A DNA stretch of 64,000 nucleotides from assembly GCA_963920705.1 (NCBI GenBank), contig CAWUCO010000289.1, forward strand, positions 186,001-250,000, given 5' to 3'. Both the position numbers and the translations under genes were made by a program. This DNA is from Odiellus spinosus (lineage: Eukaryota > Arthropoda > Arachnida > Opiliones > Phalangiidae). Positions 22,719-32,065 of the stretch are shown here, piece by piece (within the stretch, counting starts at the first letter, position 1; the number at the start of each line of letters is the position of its first letter). The notes below the pieces were generated by a model. It was not told the DNA's origin and did no database searches. It saw nothing but the letters and a program-made list of their open reading frames with translations.

Positions 22719-23287
22719 ATGGGAGACGAAGATATTAGCAAAGAGGAATTAAGAAAGCGTAAAGCTAGAGAGAGAATGAGAGAACGCAGAGCTGATCCAG
22801 AATATCTCTAACTCAGAACCGAGGGCCAACAATAGTGCAGGTTCGCTAGCGAAAAAAAATTCGCGCAAAGACGCAGAATATACAGAAGTAGAACGTGCTA
22901 GAAAAAGGCTAGCCATGGCTGATAAACGCCAAGAGGTAGGATATACAGAAGCAGAACGGGCTAGAAGTCAGTTGGCAATGGCTGATAAACGCCAAGATGT
23001 AGGATATACTGAAGCAGAACGTGCTAGAAATCAGTTAGCGATGGGTTTTAAACGCCACGAGGTAGAATATACTGAAGCCGAACGTGCTAGAAATCAGTCG
23101 GCGATGGCTTTTAGACGCCAAGAGGTAGAATATACTGAAGCCGAACGTGCTAGATATCAGTCGGCGAAGGCTTTTAGACGCCAAGAGGTAGAATATACTG
23201 AAGCCGAACGTGCTGGAAATCAGTCGGCGAAGGCTTTTAGACGCCAAGAGGTAGAGTATGCTGAAGCCGAACGTGCTAGAAATCAGG
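22719..23287 (+). pseudogene. Basic repeat-protein fragment with 21-residue repeats
   Basis: ATG 22719 opens MGDEDISKEELRKRKARERM and stops at a TAA near 22810. A different frame from about 22862 then reads six to seven 21-residue repeats of the form RRQEVEYTEAERARNQSA, encoded by a 63-bp tandem DNA array. The Arg/Glu-rich helical repeat resembles the repetitive N-terminal parts of helicase- or Helitron-associated proteins in invertebrates, but no catalytic domain is present, so the family is uncertain. It ends abruptly where an opposite-strand LINE begins. The open frame runs on across this junction to 23439 by chance. Confidence 0.5.
22862..23287 (+). repeat. 63-bp tandem array
   Basis: Six clear copies and one decayed copy of a unit containing GAAGCCGAACGTGCTAGAAA and CGCCAAGAGGTAGAATATAC. 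Later units are closer to each other than to the first ones, as expected when an array grows at one end. Confidence 0.9.
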
Positions 23288-23292
23288 TTCGG

Positions 23293-24290
23293 TTAGTGCT
23301 CGGGGAGGTACCATTTTGGGTTTTCCCAACTTGTATTTTTTCTCGCTTTGCGGTGATAATACTTCTTATTTTTGAGAGTTTTGATGAGCTCTCGAGAATA
23401 CCAATAGGGAAAGTTATTTTTCCCTCTTTTAGTTCTTGAAGATTTGAATGGGATAGAGGTAGCCATAGCTCTTTGTAGTTTTCCATTTAGATAGTTAATG
23501 CAGAAATCCAGGTCGGTTGAAGAAAGTAATGGAGCCCAATTTGTGTCCCCAATACTTCCGTATAGTTTTAGATAATCACCTTTTCTATAGTCATAGAAGT
23601 GCGTTATCGACTGTACCGTCTCAGTGATGTTATTAGTGGTGTACTCTATTGTGAACACTGGGTGATATTTATCTGGTGGGACGATAGATATCGTCATTTG
23701 GGTTTACTTTAGTTTTGTGATTATTTACCAGGCATAAATCAAGTGTATTTCCAGTTGAGTTCTAAATACTGTTAATCTGGTTTAAATTGATTTAATGTAG
23801 TGCTTCGAAGAAATGTTCAGTTTTTTGGTTGGGGTAAAATCCACATTTTCCTACGTCCCAGTTCATCCAGTCTACACGAGGGAGGTTGAAATCACCTAAT
23901 ATAACTATGTCGCCAGAAAATTTAAGTAAATCTGATTTTAGGCTAATACTGAGACGTTCATATTCTGACGTGGATATATAAGGGGGTAGGTAATAATTCC
24001 CCAATAGAAGTTTTTCTTGTTTATTTATCCTTATCTCTAAGCAAACTGATTCGAACCCATGTTCAATGTCCGAGCGTCGTATGGCATTAATGCTGTTTTT
24101 TATCGCGATTAAAGAACCTCCTAATTTTGAGAAGTCGCGATCTGTTCTGTGTACAGTATAATTGTCCTGAAAGTAATCTGTGCTACTGTGAGTATCACTG
24201 AGCCAGGTCTCAGTAATACAATATGTATTCGTATAGAATTGCGTTATTAAAAAATATATCCGCCTTGGTACGAAGACCTCTGGTATTTTG
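23293..24290 (-). pseudogene. LINE ORF2 endonuclease domain, decayed
   Basis: Minus-strand frames read QNTRGLRTKADIF, CITETWLSDTHSS, RTDRDFSKLGGSLIAIKN, then YYLPPYIS, VILGDFNLPRVDW and finally the linker SRTKRGKNNFPYWYSRELIK. These are the apurinic-endonuclease-type motifs (ETW, GDFN) that nick target DNA in Jockey/CR1 LINEs. Several frame changes and a stop near 23792 break it. The reverse transcriptase that should follow is absent. Confidence 0.75.
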
Positions 24291-24309
24291 GTAATAGATA
24301 TTTAATTTT

Positions 24310-25355
24310 TTACACTAAGCCGTCAGCATGAATACGCTTTAAGGATTCTTCAATTTCTGTATTTTCTGCTTCTGAATTTGATTTATAAGTATATTTTTGA
24401 CTATCGTGGAGAGGGCCTTTAAATATAGTGATCAGGCAATCTTCAGGAAAATTGCGGACTGATTCAAATTCATTTTCGTCGCAAGTTACGTGAAACGACG
24501 CGTATCCCATTTTGCGGATTTTAAGCCGGGTACAGCCTACAGTTTTTAATTCGATGTCTAATTCTATATATTTTTTAAGTTCTTCCTCGGTAGTGTCTGT
24601 TGACAACCTTGACAGAAACACGTCTTTCCTTGTGTTTTTCTGAAGTGTAGGCCTGGCCACGATTTTAATTGTAGACAGTTTTTTTGTGCCTATTTTGACA
24701 GTGTTTTTTGCAGCCTCAGTTGGGGGTTTAGATTTTTTATTGTTCAGAGGTTTTTTAATCAGTTGGGACTGGTTTTTGAGAACTGGAAATATTTGTTGTC
24801 CCTGTAAAGTGGAGGTATAGAAAACGTAAATTTCTTCTGGCCTGCATTTCACGTACTGGTACCGAGTTTGATTTAGACTTAAGTTCTTGATACTGTTCTA
24901 GTATTTGAATATTTTGCTCCGAAATACCGCTGTTTTGAGTTTTTAGTTTTTTTATATCTTTTTGTAGCTCTGCAACCGTTTCGATTAGAAGAGCCATTGA
25001 GGCTAGAGTATTATCGACGACACAGTCTTTATTGCGGTATAGACTGTTTACGGCGAAATATTCATTTAGGTTCTCTATTAATTCTGCCATACTAGAATTT
25101 TCGATTACCGAATTGTCCATATCTGACTCGTTTTCGGAATCTGGATTCACTGATTTGCAATTAGTACAGATAAATTTGGTCTTCTTACCATTGGTGAATT
25201 TTCCCAATGTTTCCTTTGAATCGGCACCTAGACATGTTGTATGGAAGTTACGCTCGCACACATTACATTGTATTTTTTTGAGATTTCGTTATATGGTTGG
25301 CACATTTGAAGCACTTTTCACTTGTTTTATCTTTCGCGGGAGTCATGCGAGACAT
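24310..25355 (-). pseudogene. LINE ORF1 protein (PHD-like finger, coiled coil, RRM-like end)
   Basis: Starts MSRMTPAKDK at 25355, with CFKCANHI, then after a frame break near 25265 CERNFHTTCLG and ICTNCKSVN, together a cysteine/histidine finger of PHD type. A long helical part (VAELQKDIKKLKTQNSGI) probably forms a coiled coil. After a second frame break near 24850 comes VFLSRLSTDTTEEELKKYIE with GYASFHVTC, the RRM-like fold typical of Jockey/CR1 ORF1 proteins. In these LINEs ORF1 binds the RNA and escorts it to the nucleus. Two shifts make it non-functional as read. Confidence 0.75.
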
Positions 25356-25489
25356 AAGACGCGTACCGCGTAGGGTAATTCGTTTCAGCGCACAAAATAA
25401 CGCCTACTATTGAAAAAAATACCTTACTATTGATAAGAAATTAAGAGCGGAGATAAGAGCTGATGCGACTGCTTTCTCCGAGATCTACC

Positions 25490-25600
25490 CATTCAATAAA
25501 AAACCTGTTTTGAAAAACATGTTTAGAAAAACCAGTTTTGAGAAACACAATTTGAAAAACATGATTTGAGTAAGACGATTTGAAAAACATGATTTGATTT
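25490..25600 (-). repeat. Degenerate inverted 14-bp units
   Basis: Five to seven units of the form AACATGATTTGAAA, the complement of the array at 25828-26230. Together they give the region an inverted-repeat layout: reverse units, about 230 bp of unique DNA, then forward units. Confidence 0.65.
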
Positions 25601-25669
25601 TGCAGTGACTGCAAGTTTGCTCACAAGCGGGGATAATCGAATGTACATCTTTTCCAATATGTCACATAA

Positions 25670-25827
25670 ACAAGATGGTTAAGCCCATAGAATAGCTAGA
25701 CCCATGAAATTGTAAAAGAGGCTGAAAAGAATTATGCTATAGCAGGGGCTTGTTATGCATGCATAAACGCTCTTTGAACAACCTGAATGGCGTTTCGAGA
25801 TTACTTTAAACACGAAGTTGCGTAAAG
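25670..25827 (+). repeat. Dispersed repeat copy 2 leading into the long 14-bp array
   Basis: Nearly identical to 785-941, including TATAGCAGGGGCTTGTTATG and TTTAAACACGAAGTTGCGTA. Confidence 0.9.
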
Positions 25828-26230
25828 TTTTTCAAATCGTGTTTCTCAAATCGTGATTTTCAAATCGTGTTTTTCAAATCGTGTTTTTCAAATCGTGTTT
25901 TTCAAATCGTGTTTTTCAAATCGTGTTTTTCAAATCGTGTTTTTCAAATCGTGTTTATCAAATCGTGTTTTTCAAATCGTGTTTTTCAAATCGTGTTTTT
26001 CAAATCGTGTTTTTCAAATCGTGTTTTTCAAATCGTGTTTTTCAAATCGTGTTTCTCAAATCGTGTTTTTCAAATCGTGTTTTTCAAATCGTGTTTTTCA
26101 AATCGTGTTTTTCAAATCGTGTTTTTCAAATCGTGTTTTTCAAATCGTGTTTTTCAAATCGTGTTTTTCAAATCGTGTTTTTCAAATCGTGTTTCTCAAA
26201 TCGTGTTTCTCAAATCATGTTTTTCAAATC
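25828..26230 (+). repeat. Long 14-bp tandem array (about 29 copies)
   Basis: Very uniform CAAATCGTGTTTTT units with a few TTTCTC or CATG variants. Because 3 x 14 = 42, all three forward frames stay open and give the same 14-residue repeat (FKSCFSNRVFQIVF); these frames are by-products of the repeat, not genes. Confidence 0.97.
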
Positions 26231-26254
26231 AAATATTCTATTTCTGTTCACCCA

Positions 26255-26337
26255 GGAAGATTTTTAAGTTGCCAAGACCAGTAGAATTTCCAAACAGTTC
26301 AAGGAAAAATGGTAATTTAGTATATTCCATCTTAATG
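26255..26337 (+). pseudogene. 3' remnant of a duplicated exon (unit 0)
   Basis: GCCAAGACCAGTAGAATTTC and the following CAGTTCAAGG match the end of unit 1 at about 27085-27130. It is the tail of a third tandem exon copy, cut on the left by the 14-bp array. Confidence 0.55.
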
Positions 26338-26345
26338 CTAAATTT

Positions 26346-26855
26346 TAGGGTTGGTCGATACCCAAATTTAACAGATACCGATATTGAGGTTTAACCGATA
26401 CCGATATTTTACCGATATCCAAAGAGCAAACCAATACCGATATCGATATTAATAGCGATTAAAGTTCCAATTTTTATTTGAAGTTTTTTTTCCTGTATCA
26501 CAAATAAGTGAAAACTGAAAACATTATTAATCAATAATCTGTATTAGTACTAGCTTCTTCAACAAAGGTATTTTTCACATCTTTAATCTCTTCTTAACTG
26601 TGAAGAATTTCCAGATTGCGGATTTCTTTCTTGGAAACATTACTAACCGAAATTTCACAAGCAGTACCCAACTCAATTGTCATGCAGACGACGCGTTCAA
26701 AAAAATTTAACTTTGACAATTAAAAAAGTCCCAGCGCCATCTATCTCCTCTTTGAGGCGCGCTTTTTAAAATATCGGCAAGTGTTGGTATCGGCAAATGT
26801 CGGTTTTTGAAGTGCGAACCGATACCGATCCAATATCGGTTTCGGAACAACGCTA
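26346..26855. mobile_element. hAT-type MITE with 8-bp target duplication
   Basis: 510 bp starting TAGGGTTGG and ending CAACGCTA, with ends that pair imperfectly (TAGGGTTGGTCGATACC against TAGCGTTGTTCCGAAACC). It is flanked by an exact 8-bp direct repeat, CTAAATTT (26338-26345, 26856-26863), the length typical of hAT elements. The interior has many CCGATACCGATA-type units near both ends and no coding sequence. Confidence 0.85.
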
Positions 26856-26869
26856 CTAAATTTCTTACA

Positions 26870-27135
26870 GTACAATATCTTTATTTAAAGGTTTCGAAGT
26901 TGAATCAAATCTCCGTGAGTCATCAAGCTTCAATATTTTGACGCCCACTAGACCCAGCTCAAGTCCTCTTTTAGAAAACCATTCCCAAACCCATGATGCA
27001 ACAGAACAGCACCCTACATGCGCTTCAACTGGATATTTCAGAGACAAATCACAAAGATCTAGGAATAGTGCCAAAGAGAATTCACCAAGACGAGTAGAAT
27101 TTCAAAATAGTTCCAGTAGAATCGGTAGCAGGTTT
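26870..27135 (+). pseudogene. Duplicated exon unit 1
   Basis: Reads FKGFEVESNLRESSSFN, then QHPTCASTGYFRDKSQRSRN and SAKENSPRRVEFQNSSS. Unit 2 at 27470-27790 has the same order (FKGYEVEPSHRESSSFN; STCASNENFRDESSRSRN). A low-complexity Ser/Arg/Asn-rich protein segment; no known domain. It probably belongs to the DUF4806 gene that follows, as tandemly duplicated upstream exons. Confidence 0.5.
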
Positions 27136-27188
27136 TTTATAATCTCGATAAATGGTTTACAATACAAGATATTAAATACTTGACAGTA

Positions 27189-27402
27189 CATGACAGTTTC
27201 TTCATGGACAATTGACTTTTTATAGTTTTAATAAAAACTAAAAATTACATTAAATCGGTAACTTCGGGCCGAAACTTAATTATTTCCGAAATAGTTTAGT
27301 TTCGGCTGACCGTGGGCCCACTTCCCGAAAACTACCAACTTAATGTAATTTTTAGTTTTTATTAAAACTATAAAAAGTCAATTGTCCTTGAAGTAACTGT
27401 CT
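27189..27402. mobile_element. Palindromic MITE (~62-bp arms, ~85-bp loop)
   Basis: The left arm (TTGACTTTTTATAGTTTTAA and on) is repeated in reverse complement to 27402. The loop holds ATCGGTAACTTCGGGCCGAA. It separates exon units 1 and 2. No clear target duplication. Confidence 0.85.
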
Positions 27403-27469
27403 TTCATTAACAAGTACTTAATTATTCAACACCATGGCAAATAAATTCAACATATATGACAATACAAGA

Positions 27470-27845
27470 TATGTTTAAAGGTTATGAAGTTGAACCAAGC
27501 CATCGTGAATCATCAAGCTTCAATTATGGTACACCTAGTGGATGAAGGCCTCTTGTAGAAAGCTTTTCCCCTAACCATAAGAATCCAAGTGCAACGAAAC
27601 AGAAGTCTACATGTGCTTCAAATGAAAATTTCAGAGATGAATCATCAAGATCTAGAAATAGTGCTAACGAGTATTCACCAACCACTACGACCAATTTTGG
27701 GAGATTTTATGGAAAATCAAGTACTGGTTGCTCAAGGGATATCTCCAGGACTTGTCGTCCATCTAGAACTGAGTTGAAATCTCAAGAGAGACAAAAAAAT
27801 AACTTGTCTTCAGAAATTGGTAATCATATTTTAGATTATACTTTT
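27470..27845 (+). pseudogene. Duplicated exon unit 2
   Basis: Homologous to unit 1 (see 26870), with an in-frame TGA soon after YGTPSG. It then continues open through TNFGRFYGKSSTGCSRDISR to about 27845. It precedes the DUF4806 exons by about 260 bp and is in the same orientation. Confidence 0.5.
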
Positions 27846-28103
27846 TCTCCCTTCAAAAGTGATTTTTAGGGATGGAACGAAGCGGGAATTTTCCGCTTCG
27901 ACCAGTACTTCTTCGGTTTCGGCCGAATTAAAATTAATATGCATGGCCCAAATACAAGCAAAATTGTACATAAACTTTAATGTGCTAATCCTGAAAATTT
28001 TGTGAAAAGCATTCCCACTGTTAGCTCATAGTTTCTCTTTAAAGTCAATTAAATGAGTATTTTAATTGTGTGCTTAACTGTAACCATGTCGAATTATTTT
28101 CAG

Positions 28104-28863
28104 GTTTACAAAAGACTTTAAAATATTTGGAGTACATTAAACATCAGGTGGAAGTAAACACTCGTATCTTAAATAAAATAGTTGAGAAGAACGAGCCAGT
28201 GTTTAAAATGGATGTGGACCATCTAAATTTACCAATTAAGTCTCCTGAGGAGTTAGAACGTATTGAAGAATATTTAACATTGAAGGAAAACAAAGTTGAT
28301 TTGGTAAGGCTTGGATCTATCTTAGAGCGTCAGTGGTTTTTGACCCATAACTTTCCACTTCCTTTCCTTAATAAACCTTAATTTTAAAGGTTTCTTATCT
28401 TGGAGGCATTGGGGGGAAAATGTGGGTGATTGTACTCGAAGGATATTATCCTCTCTTTTGACAGATACTATTAGTGACAAAATAAGCTGGGCTGGAAAAA
28501 ATAAACTTGCCTTCAAAAGACTAAAACTTAACGAAATCACCATGGGTAAGCTGATAGTTAATTCTGCGCGTAACAAGTAACCCAAGAAAATATTTCTATA
28601 TTTACATAGCTGCTGAAAAATCTAACAACATCTTCAAAGCTGAACCAGAAAACAAGATTGAAAATCATATCAAAGAGTGGTTGAAACAGTCTGCTGGCAG
28701 AATAAAGAAGGAAGTGGAAAAGGCGAAAGTGTCAAATTCACAAGAAAATAGGCGTGACACAGAAAATGACACAAAGGATTCGAATAATGAAGGACATGAA
28801 GCATCAGAGCCAGACGACTCTGGTGAAAAAGCCGATTTTTTATTCAGAAGTATGACTCAATAA
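28104..28863 (+). pseudogene. DUF4806-type gene fragment, three exons, one frameshift
   Basis: Exon a (28104-28303) follows the acceptor TTATTTTCAG and reads TLKYLEYIKHQVEVNTRIL (helical) then LPIKSPEELERIEEYL. A GTAAGG donor at 28304 and acceptor TTTTAAAG at 28389 remove 86 bp. Exon b (28390-28545) reads VSYLGGIGG, then CTRRILSSLL and ISWAGKNKLAFKRLKL, the core of DUF4806, a domain common in arthropod proteins of unknown function. A GTAAGC donor at 28546 and TTTACATAG acceptor remove 64 bp. Exon c (28610-28863) ends after a Lys/Glu/Asp-rich tail. One base appears missing in the G6 run 28411-28416. Retained introns exclude a processed copy. It is either a decayed gene or a live gene with a sequence error. 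Confidence 0.65.
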
Positions 28864-29633
28864 CTTTTATGTCATTAAGAAAAACACCCTTTTCAACACC
28901 CTTTGTAAAAAAATCATGTTTACTATTTTAAGAAACTCAATTATTTTGCATGGATTAGTAACTTTTAATGCATTAATAAAAACGCCCTTTGTAAAAATTA
29001 ATTAAATGTTTACTATCTTATGTAACACAATTATTTTGCATGGATTAATAATATTTTTGGGGTAAAACGAAAAAGCCAGGATAGTAGGTAAAAAATAGGT
29101 AAGAAAGCCTACAATTAGGGGGAGTGGTGTAGAACAGGGAAAAGGGACCCCAATAACACGTGGTTATAACCAACGAGATTTGTTGTTGCTACTATAATTA
29201 AACTATAGTCAAAGAATTTTTAACGTGTAAATAACTTTCTTATACACGTATAAATCACGTGAGTATTACATGAAAAACCAACAGTAAAAAAACGTGAAAC
29301 CATGGTTCATATTTGGTGTCAATTAAGTGAACATTACGTGATTGTAACTGGAAGCAGACGTGTAAAAGTCCGTGTTTTGAGGTGACATAGTATACGTAAT
29401 TTGCACGTGTAAATCAGTATTTTTGTGATCCTTATTCACAACGTGTAAAACACGGTTTTTTGCTACCTGGGCAATGTAACCCTCTGCACTAACGACATAA
29501 TTGGTAACGCTTAAACTACTTACCCTCATTGCGCAGATGCTTTTTGCACATGAAGTGATGGTTTTTGAAAGATGCTACAATATGTAACAAAAAAATGAAA
29601 ATTAAAAAGCATCAATAAAGAATAATAATAATC
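28864..29633. other. Unassigned DNA with a cluster of ACGTG motifs
   Basis: From 29220 to 29470 at least eight ACGTG or CACGT cores occur, often as ACGTGTAAA. No gene is recognised. The cluster may be a degenerate repeat or a binding-site cluster. Confidence 0.35.
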
Positions 29634-29760
29634 GTGAAGAAGCCCTTCCAGTGGCTTCCACTTGATGTCACCCAGATTACACAGCTAGCTCGATACGATC
29701 CCATCTTAACATTCGTACCAGGCACTCAATTGTACGTTGCAGACTCACTCTCACGAGCAC
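29634..29760 (+). pseudogene. Ty3/gypsy RNase H end, isolated fragment
   Basis: Reads QLARYDPILTFVPGTQLYVA followed by DSLSRA, matching LARYDPTLVYVPGSQLYIAD in gypsy element 2. Nothing upstream or downstream continues the element; on the right it joins a CA-rich tract and the hairpin repeat. Confidence 0.85.
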
Positions 29761-29872
29761 AGACACCCACACACACACCCATACCCACTGTTTGTCTGAC
29801 ACACAGACAGACACCCACACAGAAACGACCACTGTAAAACCTCCCCATGATCTAAAGTTCAGTAGGGGAGGT
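29761..29872. repeat. CA-rich tract plus hairpin repeat, copy 3
   Basis: CACACACCC-type repeats, then ACCTCCCC...GGGGAGGT at 29839-29872. In reverse complement it matches 20740-20850. Confidence 0.75.
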
Positions 29873-30540
29873 AAAAAGATGATTTAAAATCATAGTTTCG
29901 TCGTTTTATTTCTATTCTTCGAATTAAAAGTCAATTTGATTTTTTTTTTTTATTTTCGGCTAATTTTGGAAACGCGAATTTTCTTATCCATCGTTATACG
30001 TGTGAAAACGAGTAATTTGTTCGTAGATAAAGCGCCAAACGCTTATCTTCGGGTAAACAACTATACAAATTTTATTGTCTTATTTACAAACAATTTATCC
30101 GAATAAAAAAATATCTGAAAATATACGAATAACAGAAGATACTGGATATCCGATTCCGAGCTCTACTTTAATCACATTTATTTGGAGTCAAAACTAACAT
30201 CGCACTTCAGTACCCCTTTAAAGAAGAAAGAGTAATTTCAAGCCATGATGAATTATTTGACGCGTAAGTTTCCCGAACCTTATTTACTTGTTCAAAACCG
30301 GTAGTAACTTAAATTCAATATAATCGAGGATTTGGATGAAATTTTCCTTTCCGCAACGTACGCAAATATAAGCAAATTAAATTATCATTTAAAAATGAAA
30401 TATCAGCGAGATTTCTTTTTAACTTAATAAATTTGATGGAAAATTAAGGATTGATTAGATTTTTTCACGATTCATTGTTTTATATTTAATCTATTTAACG
30501 ACGATTAAATCTCGAGGGGACAGTGTAATCGGTGTACAGG
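29873..30540. other. AT-rich stretch, nothing recognised
   Basis: No coding region, long inverted repeat or known element seen. Confidence 0.4.
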
Positions 30541-30720
30541 CTAATCATTTTAATCCCAGTTTGAATCTTTTTAATCCCAATTTGAATCTTTTTAATCCCA
30601 GTTTTAATATTTTTAATCTCAGTTTGAATCTTTTTATTCCCAGTTTAAATATTTTAAATCCAAGTTTTAAAAATTTTAATCCTGTTCTAATCTTTTTAAT
30701 CCTTGTCTAATCCTCTAAAT
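30541..30720 (+). repeat. 21-bp degenerate tandem array
   Basis: About eight units with TTTTTAATCCCAGTTTGAAT, increasingly diverged to the right. Confidence 0.85.
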
Positions 30721-31427
30721 TAAGATTTGATCTGTTAAATTAAAGTTTAAAAGTTAAAACACGTTTTAATTACATTGATAAATAACTAATAAATTAATTT
30801 AGTCATAATTAAATCCGGTTAAATGATCTAAGAATGTGAACTTAAAACAAATTACTTTAAATTCCGATAATCTTCCGCATTTTTAATTCTTTTCCAAGTC
30901 TGTTACGATTCAACTATATCCTAGTTGAGTAAACAATTCTGGCATCTCGAAAATTAATCAAAGGAGCGAGTGGGCTTGAAATAATTGGATCGCTACCCTC
31001 GACTACTCTTCTATCTCATTCTCAACCCTTTCATCCATTGCTAACATTGCATTGACGACGAAGAATTGGAAATATAGCCATAGGGTTTGTCGCGTACCTT
31101 CGGGATCAAAAGGTAGAAAAATATATAATATCAAAAGTCTTTCACTTCATTCCATAAAAGTTATCAACGCCAATAGCTTAATACTATCAGGAAAGGTCCG
31201 GGTAAATGTAGCGGCAGATTCCGATTCGAGACACTCTAGCGGCCGCAGTCGCCGTGCGAATAGTGAACGGAGGAAGTGCCACTCTACAAAGAGAAATTCC
31301 GCCGAGTTGGAATCGAAGCCCGCCAAAATCCCGTGTCTCTCTCCCGACTCAAAATATCGTGGAAGAATCCAAATCACTCGAGACACACAGGGGTGATGAT
31401 ATTTTTGTCTAATTTGAATTGATGGGC
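30721..31427. other. Unassigned DNA left of the solo LTR
   Basis: A plus-strand frame of 114 codons at 31052-31396 has a basic, Ser-rich product (SGRSRRANSERRKCHSTKR) but matches no family I know and has an equally open opposite strand, so it is not called as a gene. Confidence 0.35.
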
Positions 31428-32061
31428 TGTAACGGTTTTAGGCTTACCCAGAACCGCGGCACTGTCCTGAATGCCGATAGTCCTATATTACTATATCGCG
31501 TCGTCTGCTTGATCTATTTCCTGCCAAAATCCCGAGTCACGTGATAACATGACTCTAGATGTTGTTTATCCCCGACGGCGAAAAGCCAGTCCATTCGTTT
31601 TTTAAGTCCCCTTAAAAGAACACGTTCGGACGGGAGATAAGGGAGTTACTGCCTTGACCTTTGACGGGATTAGTTCGTGTTTCGGATTCGTCGGTATTGT
31701 GTGCCTCGACCATTGTGCTGCGTGACAGTTTGAGTTCTCGCGTATTGTATAATCTACAATTAACTTCGTCTCGCCAGATCGTCATAAATAATCACGAACT
31801 AAGCGTCATTAAAGAAACTAATTGTTCTCGTACATTATTGTAAGTGACGAAAATAAAAGTTACTATTGTTCATTTTAAATACGATGTCAGTTTCGTTTAT
31901 TCGATACATTGGGTTAATTCTAAAATCTTAGACTAGCAACGACCCTACCCTTTCGTTATCGTACTCGACGATAAAACTAATATTTCTTTGTGTTCGGATG
32001 ACAAGTTGAATTACTTTGATTTGGGACATCCCTTATCAGGCATTCTAGAAAAACCGTTACA
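31428..32061. mobile_element. Solo LTR (634 bp)
   Basis: Begins TGTAACGGTTTT and ends AAAACCGTTACA, a perfect 12-bp inverted terminus, and is flanked by the direct repeat GGGC (31424-31427, 32062-32065). TG...CA ends, an internal AATAAA (near 31850) and no coding sequence fit a lone retrotransposon LTR left by recombination between two LTRs. It differs from both gypsy LTRs in this window. Confidence 0.75.
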
Positions 32062-32065
32062 GGGC

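Larger units (their letters stand above)
23288..25360 (-). mobile_element. Jockey/CR1-type LINE, ORF1 and endonuclease only
   Basis: On the minus strand from about 25355 this carries an ORF1 with a PHD-like finger and an ORF2 endonuclease, then ends at 23288 before any reverse transcriptase. This is the reverse of the usual 5' truncation, so the 3' half was lost by deletion or by the rearrangement that joined it to the repeat-protein fragment. Confidence 0.8.

Noticed and set aside
25828-26230. CRISPR-like or coding array
   Set aside because: Units are contiguous 14-mers without spacers, and the three overlapping open frames come only from the 42-base period.
30990-31396. Basic Ser-rich gene
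   Set aside because: Both strands are open over the same stretch and no family is recognised.
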